A DNA stretch of 64,000 bases from GCA-2690565 sp002457235. GTDB taxonomy: Bacteria > Verrucomicrobiota > Verrucomicrobiia > Opitutales > Coraliomargaritaceae. Both the position numbers and the translations under genes were made by a program. Of the stretch, positions 44,971-54,124 are shown piece after piece. The DNA lies in contig JBJLEZ010000001.1 of NCBI GenBank assembly GCA_045565695.1, positions 124,001 through 188,000 on the forward strand, in the 5' to 3' direction. The notes beneath the pieces were generated by a model, which was not told the DNA's origin, did not search any database, and was given only the letters and a program-made list of their open reading frames with translations. Every line of letters begins with the position of its first letter. Position 1 is the stretch's first letter.

Positions 44971-45765
44971 ATGTTATACCAATCTGACAAACTCCTTCTC
45001 ATAGCTGGTCCTTGTTCACTTGAAAGCATTGACCTTTGTCGTGAAGTAGCAGATACACTTGCCAAATTAGAACAAGAATACCCTGCTCTTAATATAGTCT
45101 TTAAAGGCTCCTTTGATAAAGCGAATCGAACCTCAATCAAAAGCAATCGAGGAACGGGCATTGATGAAGGCTTGGCTATTTTTCGAAAGATTAAAGAAGA
45201 ATATGGCTTTCCAACACTAACTGATATCCATTTGCCGGATCAGGCAGGAATTGTTTCCGAAGTGGTGGATGTTTTACAAATCCCTGCATTTTTATGCCGA
45301 CAGACCGATTTAATCATAGCCGCTTCAGAAACTGATAGCGTGGTGAATGTGAAAAAAGGACAATTTTTATCACCTCAAGAAATGTCTCATGTGATTCACA
45401 AGCTAGAATCCTTAGAAGCTAAAGAAATATGGCAAACGGAACGTGGCAGCAGCTTTGGCTACCAAAACTTAGTCGTAGATATGCGAAGTTTTGGTATTAT
45501 GAATGAAAACGGACATCCGACGATCATTGATGCGACTCATAGTGTACAACTTCCGGGAGCAGGTAACGGGACTAGCAGTGGTCAACGAGAATTTGTTCCT
45601 TTGTTAGCACGGTCTGCCTTAGCAGCAGGTGCGAACGGAGTCTTTCTTGAAACTCACCCCAACCCAGATAATGCAATATCAGATGCAGCAACACAGTTAC
45701 CGCTGCACGAGCTCGCTAAATTAATTCCTCAATTAATTGCGATAAAAATGGCAACCCTTTCCTAG
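44971..45765 (+). CDS. kdsA: 3-deoxy-8-phosphooctulonate (KDO-8-P) synthase
   Basis: The 264-residue TIM-barrel protein has LLIAGPCSLESIDLC, FKGSFDKANRTSIKSNRGTG, PTLTDIHLPDQ, PAFLCRQTDLIIAA, KKGQFLSPQEM, ERGSSFGYQNLVVDMRS, and FLETHPNPDNAISD, the family set. It joins phosphoenolpyruvate and arabinose 5-phosphate on the way to KDO, so the cell makes lipopolysaccharide. The sequence FLETHP with NPD near the end replaces the common FMETHPDP. It follows pdxH by 16 bases. Confidence 0.96.
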   Translation: MLYQSDKLLLIAGPCSLESIDLCREVADTLAKLEQEYPALNIVFKGSFDKANRTSIKSNRGTGIDEGLAIFRKIKEEYGFPTLTDIHLPDQAGIVSEVVDVLQIPAFLCRQTDLIIAASETDSVVNVKKGQFLSPQEMSHVIHKLESLEAKEIWQTERGSSFGYQNLVVDMRSFGIMNENGHPTIIDATHSVQLPGAGNGTSSGQREFVPLLARSALAAGANGVFLETHPNPDNAISDAATQLPLHELAKLIPQLIAIKMATLS

Positions 45766-45786
45766 TCATTCAATTCTCGATATAAC

Positions 45787-46371
45787 ATGCGCATCACCGG
45801 AGGCAAAGCACGAGGCATCGCCTTAAAATCTCCCAATGGTCAAAACACACGACCTGCTACCGATCGCACGAGAGAGTCACTTTTTTCCAGTTTAGCAAAC
45901 AGCATAGAAGATGTTACTTGCGTAGACTTATTTGCTGGCTCTGGAAGCTACGGCCTTGAAGCCTTAAGCCGAGGAGCAAAATCTTGTCTGTTTATAGAGC
46001 ACAATCGAACAGCAATTGAATGCATAAAGCAGAACGCTCAAACCGTAGTCAAAAGTGCTGAACTTAAATCAGAAGCGATTCAAATAAAGCAATCTGACTT
46101 ACTTAAAGCTCACTTAGCCTCCAATCAACAAAGCTTTGATTTTATTTTCTTAGACCCACCCTATGCTTTATGGGAAAGCCATAGCGAATATTTACTGGAT
46201 ACACTAGCTTTAAGCTGTGCCAATGAAACTACACAGCTCATTATAGAGTGTCCAAGTGAGTTAAAACTAAATGAGATTTCATCACATTGGAGTCTTGGAA
46301 AAAGACTGGGCAAAGAAGGTAAAGGAAAACCTAATATTCAGATATACAAGAGAATCAATCTGAGCACTTAA
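45787..46371 (+). CDS. rsmD: 16S rRNA (guanine966-N2)-methyltransferase RsmD
   Basis: The 194-residue protein opens with the RsmD signature MRITGGKARGIALKSPNGQN then TRPATDRTRESLFSSLAN, followed by the SAM motif CVDLFAGSGSYGLEALSRGA and the catalytic DPPY in FIFLDPPYALW. It methylates G966 of the 30S subunit. Its last codons overlap the converging tatD stop by 17 bases. It probably belongs to the trxB-pdxH-kdsA-rsmD run. Confidence 0.95.
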   Translation: MRITGGKARGIALKSPNGQNTRPATDRTRESLFSSLANSIEDVTCVDLFAGSGSYGLEALSRGAKSCLFIEHNRTAIECIKQNAQTVVKSAELKSEAIQIKQSDLLKAHLASNQQSFDFIFLDPPYALWESHSEYLLDTLALSCANETTQLIIECPSELKLNEISSHWSLGKRLGKEGKGKPNIQIYKRINLST

Positions 46372-47161
46372 GACCAAAAAAACTTCGAGTATTTTCAGCT
46401 AACTTTTCGGCTAAAGCTTCAGGCTCAATTCCAAATAATTCAGCACATTTTAATCCAATATTGGCTACATAGGCCGGCTCATTCTTTTTACCCCTATAGG
46501 GCTCAGGAGTTAAATACGGACTGTCTGTTTCGATCATCAAATTATCAACACCCTGCTCGATTAAAGCCTTTTGAACATTAGGAGCATTTTTATAAGTAAT
46601 GATCCCAGTAAAAGAAGCACGCCCTCCTCTCTGAATAAGCAATTTAATTTGCTCCGATGAATAACTAAAACAATGCACCACCACTTTCTCCCAATCGACA
46701 CCTGAAGCATCTATCATGGATAAAGTATCCTCAAAAGCATTTCGACTATGAATCACGATGGGGCAATTTTGCCTCTTAGCGATCTGTAGCTGAACTTCAA
46801 AGGCCGATTGTTGATGAGCTTTTAGGGCTTCTGTTGCTACCGCATCTTTTGGTAAATGAAAATAATCGAGTCCGATTTCTCCTAAAGCAACTGGTAATAT
46901 AGGACGACTGAAATACGCTTCTAAGTGATCCACAGTCTTTGCCCAAGCTTCGGTCACATAACAAGGATGCAATCCTACAGTATAAGCTATTCGATCAAGC
47001 AGCTCAGAAGCCAAATTATAATTGATCTCCCAATCCTTTAAATCAGTACCAATAGCAATCATTTGATGCACGCCTGAAGCTCGTGCCCGATCCAAAACCT
47101 CAGGCAAAACGCCCTTATTTAAGAAACCATCTAAATGACAATGACTGTCGATCCATTCCAT
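46355..47161 (-). CDS. tatD: TatD family metal-dependent deoxyribonuclease
   Basis: Start at the ATG ending 47161 gives MEWIDSHCHLDG, the required beginning of TatD with two metal His; the upstream ATG at 47203 adds an unlikely leader overlapping the terminator. The 268-residue TIM-barrel shows VGLHPCYV, the metal Glu in LGEIGLDYF, PIVIHSRNAFEDTL, VVHCFS and LMIETDSPYLTPEPYRGKKN. It is a single-strand exonuclease/endonuclease implicated in DNA repair or turnover. It reads away from the pilus operon terminator. Confidence 0.95.
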   Translation of the reverse strand: MEWIDSHCHLDGFLNKGVLPEVLDRARASGVHQMIAIGTDLKDWEINYNLASELLDRIAYTVGLHPCYVTEAWAKTVDHLEAYFSRPILPVALGEIGLDYFHLPKDAVATEALKAHQQSAFEVQLQIAKRQNCPIVIHSRNAFEDTLSMIDASGVDWEKVVVHCFSYSSEQIKLLIQRGGRASFTGIITYKNAPNVQKALIEQGVDNLMIETDSPYLTPEPYRGKKNEPAYVANIGLKCAELFGIEPEALAEKLAENTRSFFGLKCSD

Positions 47162-47204
47162 AGTAATTAAATGTGATAAAACAAAGCAGGAAAAAGTCAT
47201 CATA

Positions 47205-47233
47205 AAAAAGCCCGTTAATAAAACGGGCTTTTT
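47205..47233 (-). terminator. Terminator at the end of the pilus-like operon
   Basis: AAAAAGCCCGTT pairs perfectly with AACGGGCTTTTT over a 5-base loop. The stem is flanked by A and T runs. On the minus strand it lies 27 bases after the secretin stop and should end the operon; the same structure could act on the plus strand. Confidence 0.9.
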
Positions 47234-47259
47234 AAAATAGATTAATGAATGAAATCCAA

Positions 47260-49680
47260 TTACTCTGTAATTGTTACATTTCTAAAATTACCTCCAGAAG
47301 GTGTTGCCACTGCAGGTGATTGATAAATGGTGTTCGACTTAATGTTGTCATAAGACTGATTAGATAATGAACCACCAGGGCTAACTAGGTTAGCTGTAAC
47401 GAAAATCAATAGATTCTTCTTTTGGCGAGTTTCGCCTTCTGATCGGAACAAGCGTCCAAGACCTGGAATGTCACCAAGGAATGGCACCTTGTCATTTACT
47501 GAACGGACTTCATCACGAGTTAACCCTCCCATGACTACTGTTGCTCCGTCGTAGATCGTAACTTCCGTAGTGATTTCACGGGTTGAGAAAATAGGCTGGT
47601 AAAAACCTGCAGGAACAATCGCTGTAGTTGATCCAGATAAAGCAATACTCGGTCCACCGTATTCTACGAATCCCTCGAATTCAGTCACTTTAGGCTCTAG
47701 AATCAAACTAATCGTATTGTCATTTTCTACATTCGGTGTGACCGCCATTTCCACCCCTACGTTACGGGTAAAGAAATCCTGAGGCGTGCCAGCAGTGATA
47801 GAAACTGCCGCGGATCCGCCGCCACCACCCGATGAAACAGTTGATTCGATATCACCATAAGATTGTGGATAACGAAGTTCTTGAGCGACGACAATGTTAG
47901 CTTGCTTACCTGATAGAACAGTCACCTTAGGTGCACTCATTAAGTCTGAACCACTTTTTCTGGCTAATGCTTTGATTTCTAAATCAATCTTTAGGTCTCC
48001 AGAGGAAAAGCCAAAATCAACTAGATCATCTGTTTTTGTATCTGAAAAGAAGTTTCCTTCAGTTCCAAAAGCAAGGGATCCTAGTGTCTCACTTACGTTT
48101 GGAGGATTTATAAAGACTGGATCTCCTGTAGGTGTATTTGGAAAATATTCTTTTGGGGCGCCGTTAGAATCAATACTGCCAATCCGAGCTCGGCTAGAGT
48201 TACTAGAGGATGCATCCAAATCTTTCAAAGATCTCAAATTAGAAGCAATTCTCCAATCTTCGCCCGCTTTCGAAGTGCCTACTCCCCACTCAAACCCGAG
48301 TTCATCGAGATCATTTTGTGAAACTTCAAGGAATTTAGTTTCAATTTCGACCTGTTTAACTTCGTTATAATTACGCAAAATAGTACGAAGTCGCTCGATA
48401 TTTCTTGGCGTTTGAGTGACAATCAATTGCTCTCCATCAAAGGCTAAACTCGTGCCGGTGACGCCATCAAAATTAACACCTGCATTTTGGAAAAATTTTT
48501 GTAAGGCATCTTTTTCCTGATCTTGACTTGGACCTAAAGAAGCAGATGCATCGCTAAATGGATCATTGTCATTAGAAGCACCTGTTGCATCACGAAATCC
48601 AGTTAAACGAATGACAGTTGCTCTAGAAATTGGGAAAAACTCAGTAATCGTTGATGAAGTACCGCCGATTGAATCACTCGGTTGAATCGTCACTGCATCT
48701 GCGCCTACTTCATACGTAAAATTAACCTGCTGAGTTACAAATTGAAGGATTTTATCTAAGCTCAAATTTCTTAAGGTGATATTTACTTTAGGGTTTAACT
48801 CACTCGGATCAAATAATGCAACCATGTTCACTCCTTGACCTTCTGAATCATATTCTAAAGAAAGCTCTGATAAAGACTCTATCACTCGAGTTAATGCCAT
48901 CCCAGTGAAATTAATTTTAGGTAATATAATTTTCTCTAACTTTCGAAGCAAAGATGGAACGGTAACTTCTTCTGATTTTGAGCTGTTTTCTAATTCAAAA
49001 ACTTTTGGCTGATCCCAACTATTGTCTACTGAATTCAACATACTTTTACGCGTTTTATACAGATTCAGTCCTTGAATTTTTTCTAGGGCTTGTGAAAGTT
49101 TTAAAGATAACTGCTTTCCTTCAAAACTGTTAGGGTCACGGGCTTCAATTTCAAGTAGAGTGGAAGCAGCGCCTGTTAAATCTCCAACTGCAATTTGCGA
49201 ATTAGCGACTACCAATAACTCTTCAACCGTTTCTTTTTGTGTAACGTAAGCTGGGCTTACCTCTTCTGCTGGAAGCAACTCCACGCCCGTAGTGATTTTA
49301 CGGATGGAACTGAATAATGAAGGCTTACTTTTAACTTCTAAGCTGACTTTCTCTTCCGCTTCAGCTTCAACTTCTGATTCTGGTTCTGTTTCATCATTAG
49401 GAACAATGAGCCCTTTATCTTCTATTGATTGATTAATTGTGATGAGCAATGCTTGCATGTTTTTATCATTAGGAGCTAAAGCGATTAGCTTCTCTACTTT
49501 TTCTTTAGCAAGAAGCAAATCTCCAGTATCACGTGCGTGCAGAGCTTCTGACATCAGTTGAATTTTTTCTGAAGCGACAGCATCTTGAGCAAATAGTGTC
49601 GTAGTGGTTAAGTTTAGACCCAAAAGCATAGCTGTAATGAATATTATGCGTTGGATATTTTTAGCAGGAATGTTTTTCAT
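47260..49680 (-). CDS. Amuc_1098-like type IV pilus-type secretin (PilQ/GspD family)
   Basis: The 806-residue protein has a signal peptide (about 1-32), a TPR-like helical N-terminal region with a Glu-rich linker (about 33-145), a repeat region, a lipid/peptidoglycan-facing STN/N-domain (about 245-345, LPKINFTGMALTRVIESLSE), an N1-like domain (about 380-450, with GEQLIVTQTPRNIERLRTIL), and the secretin barrel (about 585-775). Barrel motifs are YDGATVVMGGLTRDEVRSVN, VPFLGDIPGLGRLFRSEGE and KKNLLIFVTANLV. It forms the outer-membrane ring. Its order with the four genes upstream matches Akkermansia Amuc_1098-1102. Confidence 0.92.
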   Translation of the reverse strand: MKNIPAKNIQRIIFITAMLLGLNLTTTTLFAQDAVASEKIQLMSEALHARDTGDLLLAKEKVEKLIALAPNDKNMQALLITINQSIEDKGLIVPNDETEPESEVEAEAEEKVSLEVKSKPSLFSSIRKITTGVELLPAEEVSPAYVTQKETVEELLVVANSQIAVGDLTGAASTLLEIEARDPNSFEGKQLSLKLSQALEKIQGLNLYKTRKSMLNSVDNSWDQPKVFELENSSKSEEVTVPSLLRKLEKIILPKINFTGMALTRVIESLSELSLEYDSEGQGVNMVALFDPSELNPKVNITLRNLSLDKILQFVTQQVNFTYEVGADAVTIQPSDSIGGTSSTITEFFPISRATVIRLTGFRDATGASNDNDPFSDASASLGPSQDQEKDALQKFFQNAGVNFDGVTGTSLAFDGEQLIVTQTPRNIERLRTILRNYNEVKQVEIETKFLEVSQNDLDELGFEWGVGTSKAGEDWRIASNLRSLKDLDASSSNSSRARIGSIDSNGAPKEYFPNTPTGDPVFINPPNVSETLGSLAFGTEGNFFSDTKTDDLVDFGFSSGDLKIDLEIKALARKSGSDLMSAPKVTVLSGKQANIVVAQELRYPQSYGDIESTVSSGGGGGSAAVSITAGTPQDFFTRNVGVEMAVTPNVENDNTISLILEPKVTEFEGFVEYGGPSIALSGSTTAIVPAGFYQPIFSTREITTEVTIYDGATVVMGGLTRDEVRSVNDKVPFLGDIPGLGRLFRSEGETRQKKNLLIFVTANLVSPGGSLSNQSYDNIKSNTIYQSPAVATPSGGNFRNVTITE

Positions 49681-49736
49681 ATTTTGTTTTCCGTTTATTT
49701 GAGCAAATTTTACAATTAAAGTTTATAAGTATGTAT

Positions 49737-50621
49737 TTAAAAAAATGAGTTAAAGGCTTCTTCTATACTAGCTGGCTTGTCTAATTCATTATCTTCATTA
49801 CTCGCATCAGCAGATTGTTCAGAAGCTTTAAATATAGAAAGTAAATGAGTTATAGGATCTGAGTCTGGACTTAATTTTGTCACTAAAGCCGTATTATTTT
49901 CTGAATCGAAGGAATCTAATCGATATTCAAAATCTCCAACAAAAAAACTAGTATCTACTTTAGAAAGCACATAAATTTCGTTTGTTTTAATAACTTTGAA
50001 AACAACCTCTGTACTGTCTTCATTACGAACTTTATCGTGCCTAAGGTTGATAATTCGATCGGTTAAATTGTCCTCTAACTTTAACCGCGCAATCACTTCA
50101 GTATTTTGATCACCACTGAAATTTCTATCGATTCGCCAATCTAAAATTTTGAATCCATAGTTAGAGTCTTGAGCATTTGGGCTGAGACGAAGCATTTTAC
50201 CATCCACAACACTGTGAATTAAAATAGTGGTTTTACTTTGATCATTGCGATCTTCTTCGACATACCCTTCAAGCTGAAAACGGTAAGGGTCTGGTTTTAT
50301 CGCAAGTAAATAAATACCAAGTGAACCTTGCGGCATTATTGCATAGGGAGGGCGAAAAACAAACTCTCCATTCTCATTAAGGTAAATTTCTGGGGGAGTG
50401 AATAAATCAAACATCTCACCCTTGGCCTGCTCTTTAGCTTTAGGCCATTCTACATTTACGGCCATAGCTTCAGGAATATCAATCGGACTATACTCCTTAA
50501 TCGCAGAAGGTGCCTTTGCCTCTATGCTTTTTTGAGACGGGAAAAGGAAATTGAACACTAATCCAATGATTAATAAAGCACCAGCAATTGATATAATTAA
50601 TTTTTCGTTCAGTTCTTTCAT
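49737..50621 (-). CDS. Amuc_1099-like pilus-system protein
   Basis: The 294-residue protein has one N-terminal membrane anchor (about 9-27, LIISIAGALLIIGLVFNFLF) and a large periplasmic part with FDLFTPPEIYLNENGEFVFR, LEGYVEEDRNDQSKTTILIH and FVGDFEYRLDSFDSENNTAL. This fits the Amuc_1099 family and a PilP-like position between the inner-membrane proteins and the secretin. It lies between the PilO-like gene (33 bases upstream) and the secretin gene (56 bases downstream). The molecular role is not established; I infer periplasmic bridging. Confidence 0.8.
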   Translation of the reverse strand: MKELNEKLIISIAGALLIIGLVFNFLFPSQKSIEAKAPSAIKEYSPIDIPEAMAVNVEWPKAKEQAKGEMFDLFTPPEIYLNENGEFVFRPPYAIMPQGSLGIYLLAIKPDPYRFQLEGYVEEDRNDQSKTTILIHSVVDGKMLRLSPNAQDSNYGFKILDWRIDRNFSGDQNTEVIARLKLEDNLTDRIINLRHDKVRNEDSTEVVFKVIKTNEIYVLSKVDTSFFVGDFEYRLDSFDSENNTALVTKLSPDSDPITHLLSIFKASEQSADASNEDNELDKPASIEEAFNSFF

Positions 50622-50654
50622 TTTGTATGCATTCTTTTATCGAATACCTCTAAT

Positions 50655-51629
50655 TCAAATTGCGTCCTCCTCTTGAGAGAGATCTTCGGGCAACACTATT
50701 TCAATATATTCTAAGGTTAAGGTGAATTCTGATAAATTTTCAGTGACTACTGGATCTCTTTTTTCTTCTTCTTTAAGTTGTTCTAATTCTTCACTAGTTA
50801 AAGAGTCTATATCTAAATCCTCATCGTCACTAAGCTTTCTCCTTATAGTTTCATCAGGTCGAGAAACATTAATACTTCGAACTACAATTGGGCGTTTGAA
50901 TTCTGCCAATCGATTGAGGAAATTTCGTAGCGTGTTGGTTTTTCCAGAAAAAGAAATTTCAAAGGGGATTGTATCAATTGCACCTTCCACTTTTGATGTG
51001 ACTGATGAACCAATTTTAAAAATTGAAGGATCTCCATAGTAATCATCGAATTTATTATCCTCTGTTTGTTTGGCAGATTGACGTTTAACCGATATAATGC
51101 CTTTCGGATGTGTGGCAAATAATTCGCCAATAAGAAAATCAAGAACGTCACGTTGCTTATCAAGCATTGCGATCTCCTTAGCATCATTGGGAACTTTGGA
51201 TTCCAATTTAAAACGATCAAAACCAAAGGCAAAATCTTTTGGAACCTCAATAGGCGAAGGTCCATATTCACTTTCATGACTTTTTGCTAAAGCGATGTAT
51301 TTTGAAATATATTGCTGAATACCTGCAGCAACTCGGACTCCATCAATAGAGGCTTCCGCTTCTACACCTCTCTCGAGCTCTTTCCTTATCGATTCAAGTT
51401 TTTCTGATAATTTTAAAACATTTAAATCAGAAGCGATTACATTTTCATTAACTGGCGATGGGTTTGCAACCAGCATACGCTTTAAGTTTCGTTCAGTCTT
51501 ATCAAAGCTTTTAGATTTCTTTGCAAGGTCTAGAGCGGAAATTACAGAAAATACTAAACCCGCTATCAAGGCGATCGTGCAAACAGAGATGCCTGAAAAA
51601 AATAAAATGTGTTTTTTAAATAATTCCAT
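50655..51629 (-). CDS. Amuc_1100-like (PilO-type) pilus protein
   Basis: The 324-residue protein has a single N-terminal membrane segment (about 9-30), a coiled-coil region (about 32-90, SKSFDKTERNLKRML and LEKLESIRKELERG-like text), and a PilO-like alpha/beta domain (about 120-320, with DFAFGFDRFKLESKVPNDAK, DFLIGELFATHPKGIISVKR, IPFEISFSGKTNTLRNFLNR). Amuc_1100 of Akkermansia has the same length class, order and position. The acidic loop EELEQLKEEEKRDP is specific to this protein. It should align the inner-membrane PilMN part with the periplasmic proteins. Confidence 0.88.
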   Translation of the reverse strand: MELFKKHILFFSGISVCTIALIAGLVFSVISALDLAKKSKSFDKTERNLKRMLVANPSPVNENVIASDLNVLKLSEKLESIRKELERGVEAEASIDGVRVAAGIQQYISKYIALAKSHESEYGPSPIEVPKDFAFGFDRFKLESKVPNDAKEIAMLDKQRDVLDFLIGELFATHPKGIISVKRQSAKQTEDNKFDDYYGDPSIFKIGSSVTSKVEGAIDTIPFEISFSGKTNTLRNFLNRLAEFKRPIVVRSINVSRPDETIRRKLSDDEDLDIDSLTSEELEQLKEEEKRDPVVTENLSEFTLTLEYIEIVLPEDLSQEEDAI

Positions 51630-51647
51630 AATCGCTAAGTAAATGAA

Positions 51648-53363
51648 TTAGAGTGGGCTCTCTGTATTGATGATTAGACTAATTTCAAAAGGTAAAACTC
51701 TTAAACCATCACTAAGGTATTTCCATGAAATCTTTGGCGGAGTGGAAGAGACAACAAAATTGGATTCTTCAAAACTGGCTTGTATTTGTTTAATTCTATT
51801 GGCTAAAATATCTTGATTAATTTCAGCAGCTGACTGACGAACTAGCATCTTACCTTTAACAACCACTTCATAATTAGGCTTATCAGCGGAATCACCGGAA
51901 TCTGAATATCCGAAATCATCTTCAAATGGATCTTCTTGGTCATTTTGTCTAACCACTGTTAAATCATCGATCCATACGTCTTTAGCATTGAAAATACTTT
52001 CTTGAATATCAGCAAAAAACTGAATCCAGTTAGTTTTAGTCTCTACCAAGCCTTCGACTTGGCTTATGGACTGACTCAAGATTCTAGCCTTAGCTTCATT
52101 TTTATTGATGATCAACTCACTACTTTTATACGGTTGAGCAACTTGTTTGAGCTCTCTTAGAGCAACACCCTTTAAGTCAGAAGCTTTTGAAATCCCAGAA
52201 TAAATAAACCATGGAAAGAGGGCCACTAAGACAGCGGCAATGGCTAGGATTGGTTTTTGGCGTATAAATTTAAGCTCTTGCTTTACATTTAATGGCACAA
52301 GATTGAGCTTCCCGCGATTTTCTATTAAGTTAAATTCATTAATCGCTTCACCCACAACTTCACTCAATTCAATATTTAAGTTATCGGCATCGTTAACTAG
52401 ATTTGCAGGCAATTCTATACCGTCTAAAGGATTAAATAATTCAATATCTTGCTCTAAATCTTCAGAAATTTTATTACGAATAATTTCTGATTGAGCCCCT
52501 TTCCCCGCAATGAAGATACGCTTAATCGCATCCGCACTTTTTTGTCTACGATACATTACGATAGAACGATTAACTTCTTGTGCAAATCGACGAGAGAAAT
52601 TGGCAATACATGTTTGCATTAATTTATAAGCAGAGCTTTCTTCGTCTATACCTTCTTCTTTATCAAAAAAACGATGCTTAATTTCATCCGACTCTGAGAA
52701 CACTTTACCTAGAGTATCTGAAATAAATTGAGTTAAAGTATTCCCTCCAAAATTGATTGTTCGTACAAAGAACCCTTCATTGTTTTTAAAGAATAAAGTG
52801 GATGAACGGGCACCTACATTTATCAACAAGATATCCTCGCCTAAGTCTGGTTTAGCGACTTTCAATGCGGAATAAGAAAGTATCGCAGAAGCGTTGATAG
52901 ATTCGATGAGAAATCCTGACTGCCTCATGATTTCACAAAATTCATTAATCATATCTGATTTACAGGCACCGAGAAGAACCTCTGATTCAATCCCATCATT
53001 ACTGATAGCTTCACCATCCCAAACAACCTCGTCTAGATCATAGGGCAAATTGTGCTGTGCCTCAAATGCAAGCACTTGGGCTTGCTTATTTTTTGCAACA
53101 CTTGGGAGTAATAAAGTTTTGGCTAAAACTTGGTTTCCCGGAATAATAAAATTGGCTTTCCCTGAGTATTTTCCCACTTGGATAATTTCTTTGATGCCAA
53201 CATCAACTGCATCTAACCATGCCTCATCATCTTGATAGTCATAATCTAGGGAAACAGAGTGTGACTTTTCAATCTTCAACTGATTGTCATTATAAGAGAA
53301 GATTGTAGCAGATATATGAGTAGACCCACAATTTATGATTAAACGACTGTTTTCTTTGCTCAT
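51648..53363 (-). CDS. Amuc_1101-like PilM-PilN fusion protein
   Basis: Residues 1-360 form an actin-like PilM/FtsA domain (IINCGSTHISATIF, LLLPSVAKNKQAQVLAFEAQ, LLINVGARSSTLFFKNNEGF, FIAGKGAQSEIIRNKI). After a linker (LNLVPLNVKQELKFIRQKP, the typical PilN N-terminus with I/L-NL-P) comes a membrane segment (about 372-390) and a PilN-like periplasmic part with coiled coil and FFADIQESIFNAKDVWIDDL. In most type IV pilus systems PilM and PilN are separate, with the PilN tail bound in the PilM groove; here they are one chain, as in the Akkermansia protein. It is the second gene of the operon. Confidence 0.9.
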   Translation of the reverse strand: MSKENSRLIINCGSTHISATIFSYNDNQLKIEKSHSVSLDYDYQDDEAWLDAVDVGIKEIIQVGKYSGKANFIIPGNQVLAKTLLLPSVAKNKQAQVLAFEAQHNLPYDLDEVVWDGEAISNDGIESEVLLGACKSDMINEFCEIMRQSGFLIESINASAILSYSALKVAKPDLGEDILLINVGARSSTLFFKNNEGFFVRTINFGGNTLTQFISDTLGKVFSESDEIKHRFFDKEEGIDEESSAYKLMQTCIANFSRRFAQEVNRSIVMYRRQKSADAIKRIFIAGKGAQSEIIRNKISEDLEQDIELFNPLDGIELPANLVNDADNLNIELSEVVGEAINEFNLIENRGKLNLVPLNVKQELKFIRQKPILAIAAVLVALFPWFIYSGISKASDLKGVALRELKQVAQPYKSSELIINKNEAKARILSQSISQVEGLVETKTNWIQFFADIQESIFNAKDVWIDDLTVVRQNDQEDPFEDDFGYSDSGDSADKPNYEVVVKGKMLVRQSAAEINQDILANRIKQIQASFEESNFVVSSTPPKISWKYLSDGLRVLPFEISLIINTESPL

Positions 53364-53383
53364 CTAAATTTGTTACAAATTGG

Positions 53384-53965
53384 TTAGTTATTGTTTCTGA
53401 AATAGACAGGAGCGTCTGGATCACTGCCGACAATGCTAAGAGGTGTCAAATAGCTCGGCATTAAGACGCCCAAATTTTTGGAGCTTCCAACTTTAGCTTT
53501 TTTGATAAAATTCTTCAAACTATCCTCACTTTGAAATTTTGAGCTTAAAGCTCGTGATTGGGGTTTTATGGGAGATCCATTAACAGTGATCTCAGCATAA
53601 TAATACTCAGGTTTACTGTATCGGTTCATTTTCATTTCTTTCCCTGGTATGAAAAAGCGAATCGTATTTTTATCGCCTCTTTCTAAAATCAAGGCTGTAA
53701 CTGAAGAAGAATAATAATCTATCCCTCCATCCACATCAGCGTTTTTAAAACCTAGATACAAACGCACCCTAACATTTTCGATAAATCTTTCAGAAACCGC
53801 TCCAGAAAGGGTATTTCGGCCTGTTGCTATCTCTACTTCGCTCATCAACCAATCATCTTGAAGTGACTTAAATTTAACTTTATTGACACCGACAACCTGC
53901 CCCATAGAGACTAGTGCAAATGAAATTGGTAAGATAAGAAAAAAAACTGATCGGAAAAGAAACAT
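53384..53965 (-). CDS. Amuc_1102-like secreted pilus-system protein
   Basis: The 193-residue protein starts with a signal peptide (MFLFRSVFFLILPISFALVS) and is beta-rich (VNKVKFKSLQDDWLMSEVEI, RFIENVRVRLYLGFKNADVD, RYSKPEYYYAEITVNGSPIK). It is the first gene of the operon, 20 bases before pilM-pilN. Position and size match Amuc_1102 of Akkermansia, which is reported to have an immunoglobulin-like fold. Function is unknown. About 160 AT-rich bases upstream separate it from a divergent Nudix gene and probably hold the promoter. Confidence 0.8.
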   Translation of the reverse strand: MFLFRSVFFLILPISFALVSMGQVVGVNKVKFKSLQDDWLMSEVEIATGRNTLSGAVSERFIENVRVRLYLGFKNADVDGGIDYYSSSVTALILERGDKNTIRFFIPGKEMKMNRYSKPEYYYAEITVNGSPIKPQSRALSSKFQSEDSLKNFIKKAKVGSSKNLGVLMPSYLTPLSIVGSDPDAPVYFRNNN

Positions 53966-54124
53966 TATTGGGTCGCAAAAGAGATATTAAGAGATATATA
54001 TCATCATATATAAACTACAGCATATATAAAGAACAACTTGGTAATATTTATGGAAAATAATGCAACTAAAATAACAGTATTGTAAAAAAATTTCTTAAAT
54101 AAAGCTATTTTTGCCGATTAAACT

